Of a DNA stretch of 6,213 nt, positions 1-6,213 are shown one piece after another. Both the position numbers and the translations under genes were made by a program. Where the stretch lies: the NCBI GenBank assembly GCA_025960445.1, contig JAICIT010000170.1, forward strand, positions 1 to 6,213, in the 5' to 3' direction. This stretch comes from Bradyrhizobium sp. (lineage in GTDB: Bacteria > Pseudomonadota > Alphaproteobacteria > Rhizobiales > Xanthobacteraceae). Position 1 is the stretch's first letter. The number at the start of each line of letters is the position of its first letter. The notes under the pieces are model-generated. The model worked only from the letters and a program-made list of their open reading frames with translations, was not told the DNA's origin and ran no database searches.

Positions 1-416
1 AAGCTTGTACTTGCCGCCGCGGCCGCGGCGTAGCCGAGATCGCGGTAAGGGGCGAAGCGGCCCCACTGCTTGTTGCCGCCGTTCAACAGATCGAAGCAGA
101 TTGCGCCCGGAACGATCGGAACGACCGCCTCGCGGATCCGGAAGCCGCGGCCCTGTTCGGCGAGCCACGCCTGGACCCCGTCGCCCGCCTCGAGCCCGAA
201 CGCTGAACCGCCCGAGAGCGCGATGCCGTCGACCTTTTCAACCACGTTGACCGGGTCGAGCAACGCACCATCGCGTATGCCGGGCCCGCCGCCGCGCACA
301 TCGATGGCAGCAACGGCGGGTTTATCGAACAACACCGCAGTGACGCCGGACCCCAGCGCCCTGTCGTCGGCATGCCCGACGCGGACGCCTGCGACGTCGG
401 TGAGAAGATTTTTCAT
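1..416 (-). CDS. P1-family (S58, DmpA-like) aminopeptidase, N-terminal part; C-terminus beyond the left edge
   Basis: The reverse strand from the ATG at 416-414 reads 138 codons with no stop before the window edge. The translation begins MKNLLTDVAGVRVGHADD and carries the N-terminal signatures of peptidase family S58: LTDVAGVRVGHA at residues 3-14, an RGGGPG loop, a VDGIALSGGSAFGLEAGDG segment, and VVPIVPGAICFDL followed by GYAAAAAAS near the edge. Family members (DmpA, BapA and the related nylon-oligomer hydrolase NylC) are Ntn-type hydrolases that cleave themselves at a Gly-Ser bond to make alpha and beta chains. They hydrolyse N-terminal L-amino acids, amides or beta-peptides. The cleavage site and catalytic Ser lie in the missing half, so activity and specificity cannot be judged. 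The start is supported by GAGGA (424-428) seven bases upstream. The gene lies downstream of the livK terminator and is probably transcribed separately. The family call is strong; the substrate is unknown. Confidence 0.9.
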   Translation of the reverse strand, partial: MKNLLTDVAGVRVGHADDRALGSGVTAVLFDKPAVAAIDVRGGGPGIRDGALLDPVNVVEKVDGIALSGGSAFGLEAGDGVQAWLAEQGRGFRIREAVVPIVPGAICFDLLNGGNKQWGRFAPYRDLGYAAAAAASTS

Positions 417-498
417 TGCTCGTTCCTCAACGACGCAGATGACTCCGGCGTTGCGCCCCGGTCAACCGCATCCAACGCAGGGGCTGCGGATCGCTACC

Positions 499-543
499 GG
501 CAACAAAAACGCCCCGGCGAACCGGGGCGCTTGAGTTGTTGCC
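499..543 (-). terminator. Rho-independent terminator after livK
   Basis: A perfect 8-bp GC stem (510-517 with 522-529, CGCCCCGG/CCGGGGCG) closes on a four-base loop that reads TTCG in the minus-strand transcript. Read leftward, the stem is followed at once by TTTTTGTTG, the U-tract of an intrinsic terminator. An outer 8-bp perfect stem (499-506 with 536-543, GGCAACAA/TTGTTGCC) flanks it, separated by an internal loop. The structure begins 15 bases past the livK stop. It should end the liv transcript and insulate the peptidase gene. Confidence 0.88.
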
Positions 544-557
544 TCTTGCCGCGGCGA

Positions 558-1676
558 TCACGACGCCTTTGGATTGATCTCGGTGTAGTTGCCCTTGGCG
601 TCCCATTTGTAGACGACGTAATCGATTTGCTTGATGTCGCCCTTGGAATCGAACTCCATCTTGCCAATCACGGTATCCCAGGCGCCGCCCTTGATCGTGT
701 CCATGACCTTCTTGGGATCGATGGTGCCGGCTTTCGCCGCCGCTTGCGACCAGACCTGCATGGCGGCATAGGTGTAGAGCGTATAACCCTCGGGATCGAT
801 GCCCTTGGCCTTGAAGCGTTCCACGATCGACTTGGCCGTCGGTTTGTTACGCGGGTCCGGACCGAAGGTGAACAGCGTGCCTTCCGCCGCGGGCCCGGTG
901 ATCGAGGCGAACTCCTTGTCGGCCAGCGCATCGCCGGCCATCAGCACGGTCTGCAGGCCCTGGTCGCGCATCTGGCGCAGGATCAGACCGGATTCCTGAT
1001 GGTAGCCGCCGACATACACTAGATCGATGTTTTCGCGTTTCAGGCGCGAGACGATGGCATTAAAATCCTTGTCGCCCTTGTTGTAGGACTCGAACATCTT
1101 TTCGGTGAAGCCCACCTTGTTGAGCGCCTTCTTGGTCTCGTCGGCGAGGCCTTTGCCGTAGGTGGTCTTGTCGTTCAGAATCGCGACGTTCTTGCCCTTG
1201 TAATTTTTCGCGATGTATTCGGCGGCGACCAGACCCTGCTGATCGTCACGACCGCAAACGCGCGCGACGTTCCAGAGCTTGCGTTCGGTGAACAGTGGAT
1301 TGGTCGAAGCCGGCGTGATCTGCAAGACATTGCCGTCGGCATAGGCTTCCGATGCCGGAATCGACGACGACGAACAATAGTGGCCGGCGACAAACGGGAT
1401 CCTCGCGCTGGCAATCTTTTCAGCCACCGAACGCGCCTGCTTGGGGTCGCAAGCATCGTCTTCGACATCAAGCGCGAGTTTCTTGCCGAGCACCCCGCCA
1501 GCAGCGTTGATATCTCCCACGGCCTGTTCGGCTCCGTTCTTCATCTGGCGGCCGAACGCGGATTCGCCACCGGTCATCGGGCCGGCCACCGCAATCGTGA
1601 GATCCTGCGCCATGGCCGCGCTCGACAGCGCCAGCGAGGCGCCGAATGCCAGACCGATCAATTTCAATGAGTTCAT
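558..1676 (-). CDS. livK: Periplasmic branched-chain amino acid binding protein (LivK/LivJ type)
   Basis: This is the 372-residue solute-binding subunit of the liv importer (periplasmic binding protein fold type I, Peripla_BP_6 family). Residues 1-23 are a Sec signal peptide with a hydrophobic core and an AMA|Q cleavage site; no lipobox is present. The mature protein follows E. coli LivJ closely: DDACDPKQ at 73-80, GHYCSSSS at 98-105, ITPAS at 120-124, DKTTYG at 169-174 and YVGGYHQE at 221-228. Cys76 and Cys101 match the LivJ disulfide pair, and Ser102 onward matches the ligand-carboxylate loop. The ligand-amino contact Glu of LivJ aligns with Asp249 here, and a third Cys (141) is present. 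GAGGA at 1683-1687, six bases before the ATG, supports the start. The gene lies 131 bases downstream of livF and is followed by the terminator. The likely ligand is Leu/Ile/Val or a related amino acid; relatives in this family can bind other amino acids or organic acids. Confidence 0.95.
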   Translation of the reverse strand: MNSLKLIGLAFGASLALSSAAMAQDLTIAVAGPMTGGESAFGRQMKNGAEQAVGDINAAGGVLGKKLALDVEDDACDPKQARSVAEKIASARIPFVAGHYCSSSSIPASEAYADGNVLQITPASTNPLFTERKLWNVARVCGRDDQQGLVAAEYIAKNYKGKNVAILNDKTTYGKGLADETKKALNKVGFTEKMFESYNKGDKDFNAIVSRLKRENIDLVYVGGYHQESGLILRQMRDQGLQTVLMAGDALADKEFASITGPAAEGTLFTFGPDPRNKPTAKSIVERFKAKGIDPEGYTLYTYAAMQVWSQAAAKAGTIDPKKVMDTIKGGAWDTVIGKMEFDSKGDIKQIDYVVYKWDAKGNYTEINPKAS

Positions 1677-1789
1677 GAGAAGTCCTCGCGGGCTAGATAG
1701 CTACGGAAAGTACCGGGCACGCCGGGTCGAAAATCCGGGGTATTGTCGGATGAATTCGCCTTGAAGTCATCGCCAATTTTCGAACTAAC

Positions 1790-1804
1790 GCGGCACTTTG
1801 CCGC
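1790..1804 (-). other. Small hairpin directly after livF
   Basis: GCGGCA and TGCCGC form a perfect 6-bp stem around a three-base loop, starting three bases past the livF stop. No run of T follows, so it is unlikely to be an efficient intrinsic terminator. It could protect an upstream mRNA 3' end or partly attenuate read-through into livK. The fold is visible in the sequence; the function is a guess. Confidence 0.35.
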
Positions 1805-1807
1805 CAG

Positions 1808-2545
1808 CTACGCCCGCCTGCCACCTTCGAGATAAGCGGCGCGGATTTCCGGGCGCTGCAACAACTCGCTGCCGGTTCCCTTCAATGTAATCAGGCCATT
1901 GACCATGACATAGCCGCGATGGGCCAGCCGCAACGCATGATTGGCGTTCTGTTCCACGATCAGCACGGTGAGGCCGTCCTGCCGGTTCAGGGTGCGAATT
2001 GCGTCGAAAATCTGGCGCGCAATCAGCGGCGCCAAGCCCAGCGAAGGCTCGTCCAGCATCAGCAGGCGAGGGCGGCTCATCAGTGCGCGTCCGATCGCAA
2101 GCATTTGCTGCTCGCCGCCTGACAACGTGCCGCCGCGCTGGGTCATGCGCTCTTTGAGGCGAGGAAACAGAGTGAAGACGCGCTCCAGGGCGGTGGCGCG
2201 GTCCGCCTCGCTGCTATCGGTGGCGTCGGCGCCCATTTGAAGATTTTCCGCAACGCTCATGCGCGGGAAAATTCGCCGGCCTTCCGGCGACTGCGCGATC
2301 CGAAGCCGGGCGATTTCATGGGTCGGCACATCCGTGATGTCCCGGCTATCGAAAATGATCTGGCCCGAACGGGCACGCGGCTTGCCGAAAACCGTCATCA
2401 TCAGCGTCGATTTGCCGGCACCGTTGGCGCCGATCAGAGCAACGATCTCGCCCCGGTTGATGTCGAGATCAACGCCCTTTAGCGCCTCGATCTTGCCGTA
2501 GGCCGCGCGCAACGCCCGGATCGTCAACAGAGGCTGCGCCGTCAC
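1808..2545 (-). CDS. livF: Branched-chain amino acid ABC transporter ATP-binding protein LivF
   Basis: This 245-residue cytoplasmic ATPase is full length for LivF. Visible motifs are Walker A GANGAGKST (39-47), the Q-loop glutamine in IAQSPEGRRIFP (Gln85), the ABC signature LSGGEQ (141-146), and Walker B LLMLDEP (161-167) with catalytic Glu166. The switch segment is LIVEQN, with Gln199 where most ABC ATPases have His; this is normal for LivF. The C-terminal RPEIRAAYLEGG is also typical of the family. LivF pairs with LivG under the LivH/LivM channel. The start codon is GTG (2545-2543), which overlaps the livG stop as GTGA. GGAG at 2554-2557 inside livG lies eight bases upstream, so translation is probably coupled to livG. 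The stop is TAG, followed by a small hairpin before livK. Confidence 0.97.
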   Translation of the reverse strand: MTAQPLLTIRALRAAYGKIEALKGVDLDINRGEIVALIGANGAGKSTLMMTVFGKPRARSGQIIFDSRDITDVPTHEIARLRIAQSPEGRRIFPRMSVAENLQMGADATDSSEADRATALERVFTLFPRLKERMTQRGGTLSGGEQQMLAIGRALMSRPRLLMLDEPSLGLAPLIARQIFDAIRTLNRQDGLTVLIVEQNANHALRLAHRGYVMVNGLITLKGTGSELLQRPEIRAAYLEGGRRA

Positions 2546-3375
2546 GTTCCGCTCTCCATGACGGCGATAGCTTCCTGCTCATCGGCGCCGAGATAGGCCG
2601 CGATTACCTTGGGATCGTCGCGGACATCCTGCGGCGAGCCCTCGGCGATCTTCATGCCATAATCCATCACCACGACGTGGTCGGAAATTTGCATCACCAC
2701 CGACATGTCATGCTCGATCAGCAGGATCGAGGCGCCATGATCGGCGCGGATCGAAAACAGCAATTCGCTGAGTGCGGCGCTTTCTCGTGTGTTCAGGCCC
2801 GCGGCTGGCTCGTCGAGGCAAAGCAGCGCCGGTTCGGTGCACATCGCCCGCGCGATCTCGAGACGGCGCTGATCGCCGTAAGGCAGGTTGCCGGCGGCAT
2901 CGTCGGCGCGCTCCAGCAAGCCGATGCGATCGAGCCAGAGCCTTGCCTGATCGATCGCGCGGTTTTCGGCGCTTCGCCACGACGGCGCGCCGATCAGTCC
3001 GAGGAAGGTCAGCCCAGACGCCAGCATCAGTGCGTTGTGCTGCGCCACCATCAGGTTTTCCAGCGCGGTCATGCCGGGAAACAGCCGGATGTTCTGGAAT
3101 GTGCGTGCGACTTTTGCCTGTTTGGAAATCCGGAAATCGTTCAGCCGCTCGAGCTGGATTTGCTTTCCGGAATCGTGCGTCAGCCGCATCGTGCCACTGG
3201 ACGCCCTATAAAATCCGGTGATGCAGTTGAACACGGTGGTCTTTCCAGCACCATTCGGTCCGATCAGCGCGGTGATCTTCCGCCGCTCGGCGGCAAATGA
3301 CAGGTCGTTGACGGCGATGATGCCGCCGAAGCGCATCGTCAGGCGATCGACGCTGAGGATGCTGTCGCTGCTCAT
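2542..3375 (-). CDS. livG: Branched-chain amino acid ABC transporter ATP-binding protein LivG
   Basis: This is the 277-residue ATPase partner of LivF. Walker A is GPNGAGKTT (39-47), the Q-loop is RTFQNIRLF (Gln94), and Walker B is ALLCLDEP (183-190) with Glu189. The H-switch is LLIEHDMSVVM (His222). The signature is the degenerate LPYGDQRRLEIARA (164-177); LivG proteins usually carry a YG-Q-RRLE form rather than LSGGQ. The C-terminal AEGSPQDVRDDPKVIAAYLG is also typical. The ATG at 3375-3373 overlaps the livM stop as ATGA and is preceded by AAGGAGGG (3382-3389) with a six-base spacer. This fixes the start although the reading frame stays open further upstream inside livM. The stop overlaps the GTG of livF by four bases. 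Confidence 0.97.
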   Translation of the reverse strand: MSSDSILSVDRLTMRFGGIIAVNDLSFAAERRKITALIGPNGAGKTTVFNCITGFYRASSGTMRLTHDSGKQIQLERLNDFRISKQAKVARTFQNIRLFPGMTALENLMVAQHNALMLASGLTFLGLIGAPSWRSAENRAIDQARLWLDRIGLLERADDAAGNLPYGDQRRLEIARAMCTEPALLCLDEPAAGLNTRESAALSELLFSIRADHGASILLIEHDMSVVMQISDHVVVMDYGMKIAEGSPQDVRDDPKVIAAYLGADEQEAIAVMESGT

Positions 3376-4697
3376 CCGTGACCCTCCTTGACGAGGTCGG
3401 ACGAGATGGCGTGGCTGTGCTTGAGGAACACCGTCGGCGCGCGATGACCGATCAGACCGCGCGGGCGCCAGATCATCAGCAGCACCATCGCAAAGCCAAA
3501 GACCAGCATGCGGTACTGGTCGAGCCCGCGGAACAGCTCGAAGCCGCCGATCATGGTGAGTGCGGCGAGCGCCACGCCGAGCTGCGAACCCATGCCGCCC
3601 AGCACGACGATCGCCAATACCAGCGCGGATTCCTGAAAGGTGAATGACTCCGGACTGATGAAGCCTTGCCTGGTTGCGAAGAACGCGCCGGCGAATCCGC
3701 CAAACATGGCGCCGGTCGCAAACGCGGTCAGCTTCGTCGTCGTGGTGTTGATGCCAAGCGCTCGGCACGCAACTTCGTCTTCGCGGAGCGCTTCCCACGC
3801 TCGGCCGATCGGCAGCCGACGTAGGCGGATCGTCACCCAGTTCGTCAAAAGCGCCAGCCCCAGGATCAGATAGAACAGAAACACGATGCGATGGGTCGGC
3901 GAGAATTCGATGCCGAGTTTTGCCGCAAGGCCATTATCGCCCGGTGTGAGCGGAATGCCGAACAAGGTCGGCCGCGGGATTCCCGACACGCCATTCGGGC
4001 CGCCTGTCAGGCTCTGCCAATTAATGATGACAAGTCGAATGATTTCACCGAACGCCAGGGTGACAATGGCGAGATAGTCGCCACGCAGCCGCAGCACCGG
4101 GAAGCCCAGCATGACACCCCAAAGGGCGGCAAGAATGCCGGCCAGCGGCAGGCAGATCCAGAACGACAGCCCGAAATTGGTCGCCAGCAGCGCGTAGGAA
4201 TAGGCGCCGACGGCGTAAAACGCCACGTAACCGAGATCGAGCAGCCCGGCGAGACCGACCACAACGTTCAGTCCCCAGCCCAGCATCACATAGGTCAGCA
4301 CCAGAATGCCGAGATCGAGAATGTAACGCTGATCGTAAAAAATCACCGGCACCAGAACCGTGAAGATCAGAAGCAACGGCGCGATCGCACGCCGCGCGAG
4401 CGCCAAGCCGGTTTGCACGGAAGCTGGAACGACCCGGGTGACCGTGACCGGTCCCCACCAGCGCCGCAGCAATTCGATGAGAATGCTGCCGCCGAACACC
4501 CCGGCGACCATGAGGGCGAGATCGCCGAATCTGGTCCAGTAGACGAGCTGGCCCGTGGGGCCTGCTTCGGTGCGGATCCCGATCATCAGCGAAAACAGCA
4601 CCAGCGCCACCAGCGCGCTGATCAGGGATTTCTTGAAAATGTATGCGGCATTTAGCCCGCTGGAAGCTGCCGCTGGTTCGGGCGCGGGTGCTGACAC
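3372..4697 (-). CDS. livM: Branched-chain amino acid ABC transporter permease LivM
   Basis: This 441-residue inner-membrane permease is close in length to E. coli LivM (about 425). Residues 1-115 form the extra N-terminal region with hydrophobic segments near 24-40 and 58-76, matching the LivM-specific N-terminal domain (DUF3382). The core permease follows, with LTYVMLGWGLNVVVGLAGLL from about 134, GFPVLRLRGDYLAIVTLAFG from about 198, and GGPNGVSGIPRPTLFG from about 232. The cytoplasmic coupling loop that contacts the ATPases is PIGRAWEALREDEVACRALG (296-315). LAIVVLGGMGSQ (361-372) and MIWRPRGLIG close the core. The start is a GTG at 4697, 11 bases after the livH stop; GAGG overlapping that stop is a plausible, widely spaced ribosome binding site. 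No other good in-frame start lies before the first membrane segment. The last codons hold the livG ribosome binding site, and the stop overlaps livG. Confidence 0.96.
   Translation of the reverse strand: MSAPAPEPAAASSGLNAAYIFKKSLISALVALVLFSLMIGIRTEAGPTGQLVYWTRFGDLALMVAGVFGGSILIELLRRWWGPVTVTRVVPASVQTGLALARRAIAPLLLIFTVLVPVIFYDQRYILDLGILVLTYVMLGWGLNVVVGLAGLLDLGYVAFYAVGAYSYALLATNFGLSFWICLPLAGILAALWGVMLGFPVLRLRGDYLAIVTLAFGEIIRLVIINWQSLTGGPNGVSGIPRPTLFGIPLTPGDNGLAAKLGIEFSPTHRIVFLFYLILGLALLTNWVTIRLRRLPIGRAWEALREDEVACRALGINTTTTKLTAFATGAMFGGFAGAFFATRQGFISPESFTFQESALVLAIVVLGGMGSQLGVALAALTMIGGFELFRGLDQYRMLVFGFAMVLLMIWRPRGLIGHRAPTVFLKHSHAISSDLVKEGHG
3373..3389 (-). promoter_or_regulatory. Strong livG ribosome binding site within livM, with ATGA stop/start overlap
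   Basis: AAGGAGGG at 3382-3389 is a near-perfect anti-SD match, six bases before the livG ATG. It lies in the final livM codons (Val-Lys-Glu-Gly-His-Gly). The livM TGA shares bases with the livG ATG, an arrangement that favours re-initiation and fixes LivG output to LivM translation. This element decides the livG start. Confidence 0.85.
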
Positions 4698-4708
4698 TCC
4701 GCGCGCCC

Positions 4709-5623
4709 TCAGACTTTTTCAACTTCGGGCCGGCCAAGCAGGCCGGTCGGAAGGAAGATCAGCACTACGATCAGGATGGAGAACGCAGCGACGTCCTTAT
4801 ATTCGACAGAGAAATACGCCGACCAGAGCGTCTCGATCAGGCCGATCGCAAGTCCGCCCAGCATCGCGCCCGGCAGCGAGCCGATGCCGCCGAGCACCGC
4901 CGCCGTGAATGCCTTGATGCCAGCGACGAAGCCCATGAAAAAATCCACCAGGCCGTAATACAGCAGGTACATCATTCCAGCCACGGCGGCGAGCGCGGCT
5001 CCGATCACGAACGTCATCGAAATGGTGCGATCGACATCGACCCCGAGCAGCGCGGCCATTGTCTGGTCCTGTTCGCAGGCTCGCATGTCGCGGCCGAGCC
5101 GGGTACGCGCCACTAGCCACGTAAAGATCGCCAGCAGCACGATCGTCGTGATCACGACAATGATTTGCACATTGGACAAGCGCACCACGAAGCCGTTCTT
5201 CTCCAGCAATGTATAGCCGCCAGTTATGATCGGCGGCACCGGCTTCACCCGTGCGCCTTGCGTGATCTGCGAGTAGTTGCTCAACACGAATGACATGCCG
5301 ATCGCGGACAGCATCGGGGCCAGACGAAATGAGTGCCGCAGCGGCCGATAGGCGATGCGCTCCACGGTCCAGCCATAGAGGGCTGTGATCGCCATCGACA
5401 CCAAAAGCACGATCAGCAGGATCACGGGAACGGTAGTCAGGCCTACGGAGACCAGGATCAAAAAGGCGATCAGCGCGATAAAGCCGCCGATCATGAAAAT
5501 GTCGCCATGCGCGAAGTTGATCATGCCGACGATGCCATAGACCATCGTATAGCCGATCGCGATCAGACCATAGATCGAGCCCAATACGATGCCGTTGATC
5601 AGTTGCTGGGCGAAATAATCCAT
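4709..5623 (-). CDS. livH: Branched-chain amino acid ABC transporter permease LivH
   Basis: From the ATG at 5623 this is a 304-residue inner-membrane permease, close to E. coli LivH (308). It opens with MDYFAQQLINGIVLGSIYGL and IAIGYTMVYGIVGMINFAHG, the standard LivH N-terminus. Further hydrophobic helices lie at about 45-60, 64-84, 151-171, 202-225 and 279-297. The ATPase-coupling loop runs through TRLGRDMRACEQDQTMAALLGV (174-195, EAA-like region). AAVLGGIGSLPGAMLGG (241-257) and FLPTGLLGRPE near the end are family hallmarks. The frame stays open upstream with Met codons at 5686 and 5716, but the extra 31 residues are polar and match nothing usual in LivH. Ribosome binding sequence before 5623 is weak, so the exact start is less certain than the gene. 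It is the first gene of the liv cluster, 11 bases before livM. Confidence 0.95.
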   Translation of the reverse strand: MDYFAQQLINGIVLGSIYGLIAIGYTMVYGIVGMINFAHGDIFMIGGFIALIAFLILVSVGLTTVPVILLIVLLVSMAITALYGWTVERIAYRPLRHSFRLAPMLSAIGMSFVLSNYSQITQGARVKPVPPIITGGYTLLEKNGFVVRLSNVQIIVVITTIVLLAIFTWLVARTRLGRDMRACEQDQTMAALLGVDVDRTISMTFVIGAALAAVAGMMYLLYYGLVDFFMGFVAGIKAFTAAVLGGIGSLPGAMLGGLAIGLIETLWSAYFSVEYKDVAAFSILIVVLIFLPTGLLGRPEVEKV

Positions 5624-5988
5624 GCCGCTGCCGCTGCTGAAATTGACGCGGCCGTTGCCCCGCAAATCGGAGCCACGCGTCGGCATTTTTCTAACAGTGG
5701 CAGTTGAGTGCGGCAACAGCGCTGGCTGCGGCTTTAATGCTTGTACAGACCTAGTTTCGCTCTCGGTTCCCCTGCTGCTGGCGATCAGGCAAGGCCATCA
5801 ACTGCAACGAACCCAGTGAAACCCGGTCGTTCCGGCGAGGGGCTCTGGGGGCCAACAGGTACGTCGGTCCGGCGTCACGGAGATTAAGGTAAACAAAGGG
5901 TTTAAATTGCCCGCCGTAGTTTAAGCGCGTTAGCTCGTCCGCAAAGCCGCCACTTCGTCTGGAGTTCGCGGAAGAACGGGAAGCGACA
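5624..5988. other. Divergent intergenic region between livH and the plus-strand membrane-protein gene
   Basis: These 365 bases hold no convincing gene. They contain the candidate livH promoter, an imperfect palindrome ACGTCGG-T-CCGGCGT (5861-5875, one mismatch), and an AT-rich stretch (5881-5925) in an otherwise GC-rich region. That stretch carries GTTTAA twice in direct orientation (5900-5905 and 5919-5924), the first copy overlapping a TTTAAA palindrome. An AT-rich patch in a divergent spacer is where regulator or polymerase sites would be expected. I find no clear sigma-54, FixK/FNR or other named site, and no clear promoter for the plus-strand gene. Confidence 0.5.
5688..5716 (-). promoter_or_regulatory. 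Candidate sigma-70-type promoter for livHMGF(K)
   Basis: Read leftward, TTGCCG (5711-5716) and TAGAAA (5688-5693) are separated by exactly 17 bases, each matching four of six positions of the housekeeping consensus. Transcription would start near 5681, giving a leader of roughly 58 bases before the livH ATG at 5623. That would place the upstream in-frame Met codons (5686, 5716) outside the message. Such matches occur by chance, so this is only a candidate. Confidence 0.3.
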
Positions 5989-6213
5989 ATGTCCACAAAC
6001 TGGCGGATCGGCTCATTCAACGCCGCGTTGCTGGCGGCCTACTTCATTCCGACCTGGGCCATGGTTGCTTTCAAGATCATGGTCTCGCCGATCCATGGCC
6101 TTTATGAGCGGCCCAACATATCGGTCGGATTGTTCATCAGCGACCATCTGCAACTCGCCGCGATCAACACCGTCCGGGTCGCCTGGCTGCTCGCTTTGGG
6201 CAAACTCACGGTC
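5989..6213 (+). CDS. Unrecognised membrane protein, N-terminal part; continues beyond the right edge
   Basis: From ATG 5989 the plus strand is open for 75 codons to the window end. In-frame sequence upstream reaches a TAG at 5917 without another ATG, GTG or TTG, so the start is well fixed. GGGAAG about five bases upstream can serve as a ribosome binding site. The product begins MSTNWRIGSFNAALLAAYF. It has one clear hydrophobic helix at about 11-33, a polar stretch with SPIHGLYERPN (33-43), and a second hydrophobic segment beginning near 62 (VRVAWLLALGKLTV) at the edge. It therefore looks like a small multi-pass inner-membrane protein. I do not recognise the family and assign no function. It is transcribed away from livH and is not part of the liv operon, though the two could share control through the spacer between them. 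Confidence 0.75.
   Translation, partial: MSTNWRIGSFNAALLAAYFIPTWAMVAFKIMVSPIHGLYERPNISVGLFISDHLQLAAINTVRVAWLLALGKLTV

Noticed and set aside
437..465. Promoter-like sequence for the peptidase: TTGACC (460-465, minus) with a 17-base spacer to TCATCT (437-442)
   Set aside because: The upstream box is good, but the downstream box matches only two of six consensus positions. It is too weak to list as a feature, although a promoter between the terminator and the peptidase is expected.
372..1022. Plus-strand open frame of 216 codons running across the peptidase start, the terminator and the livK end
   Set aside because: It is antisense to two well-supported genes and crosses the terminator. Its apparent protein is the typical shadow of GC-rich coding sequence.
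3376..3798. Upstream extension of the livG reading frame giving a 418-residue protein
   Set aside because: The extension lies inside livM on the same strand in another frame and has low-complexity, Arg-rich composition. The ATG at 3375 with a near-perfect ribosome binding site gives a standard-length LivG.
3891..4655. Plus-strand open frame of 254 codons antisense to livM
   Set aside because: Its Gln/Arg/Asp/His-rich composition is the complement of a hydrophobic membrane-protein gene. No domain is visible, and livM explains the region fully.
5699..5714. Sigma-54-like TGGCA...GTGCG on the plus strand
   Set aside because: The GG and GC elements are nine bases apart instead of the required ten, and the TTGC box is not matched.
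5751..6020. Minus-strand open frame of 89 codons in the livH upstream region
   Set aside because: It overlaps the start of the plus-strand membrane-protein gene and has no recognisable motif or clear ribosome binding site. It is more likely a chance frame in GC-rich DNA.
1..6213. A hidden novel system (mobile element, CRISPR, toxin-antitoxin, retron or similar)
   Set aside because: Nearly all bases are accounted for by a standard liv operon and its flanking genes. I saw no repeat arrays, target-site duplications, recombinase genes or compositional islands.

Overview
The window looks like chromosomal DNA from a GC-rich alphaproteobacterium. The protein sequences most resemble those I know from the Bradyrhizobium/Rhodopseudomonas group; this is recognition from memory, not a database result. 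No mobile element, phage gene, tRNA, rRNA or CRISPR array is visible, and codon and base use look uniform across the window.

Almost everything lies on the minus strand, so it is transcribed from right to left. It forms a complete high-affinity branched-chain amino acid ABC importer of the Liv/HAAT type: livH (4709-5623, permease), livM (3372-4697, permease), livG (2542-3375, ATPase), livF (1808-2545, ATPase) and a livK-type periplasmic binding protein (558-1676). livH and livM are 11 bases apart, while livM/livG and livG/livF overlap by 4 bases (ATGA and GTGA). The four membrane-complex genes are therefore packed as one translationally coupled unit. livK follows after a 131-base gap that begins with a small hairpin. 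It has its own strong ribosome binding site and ends at a convincing intrinsic terminator (499-543). The binding protein captures the amino acid in the periplasm, LivH and LivM form the channel, and LivG and LivF hydrolyse ATP.

Beyond the terminator, still on the minus strand, is the N-terminal part of a P1-family (S58, DmpA-like) peptidase. It starts at 416 and runs off the left edge. At the right end a plus-strand gene for an unrecognised membrane protein starts at 5989 and runs off the right edge. It diverges from livH across 365 non-coding bases that hold weak promoter-like and operator-like sequences.

This is an ordinary transport locus, and I see no evidence for a previously undescribed system. 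The points worth a second look are small: the terminator architecture, the substituted ligand-contact residue in the binding protein, the peptidase neighbour, the livH start site and the divergent intergenic region.
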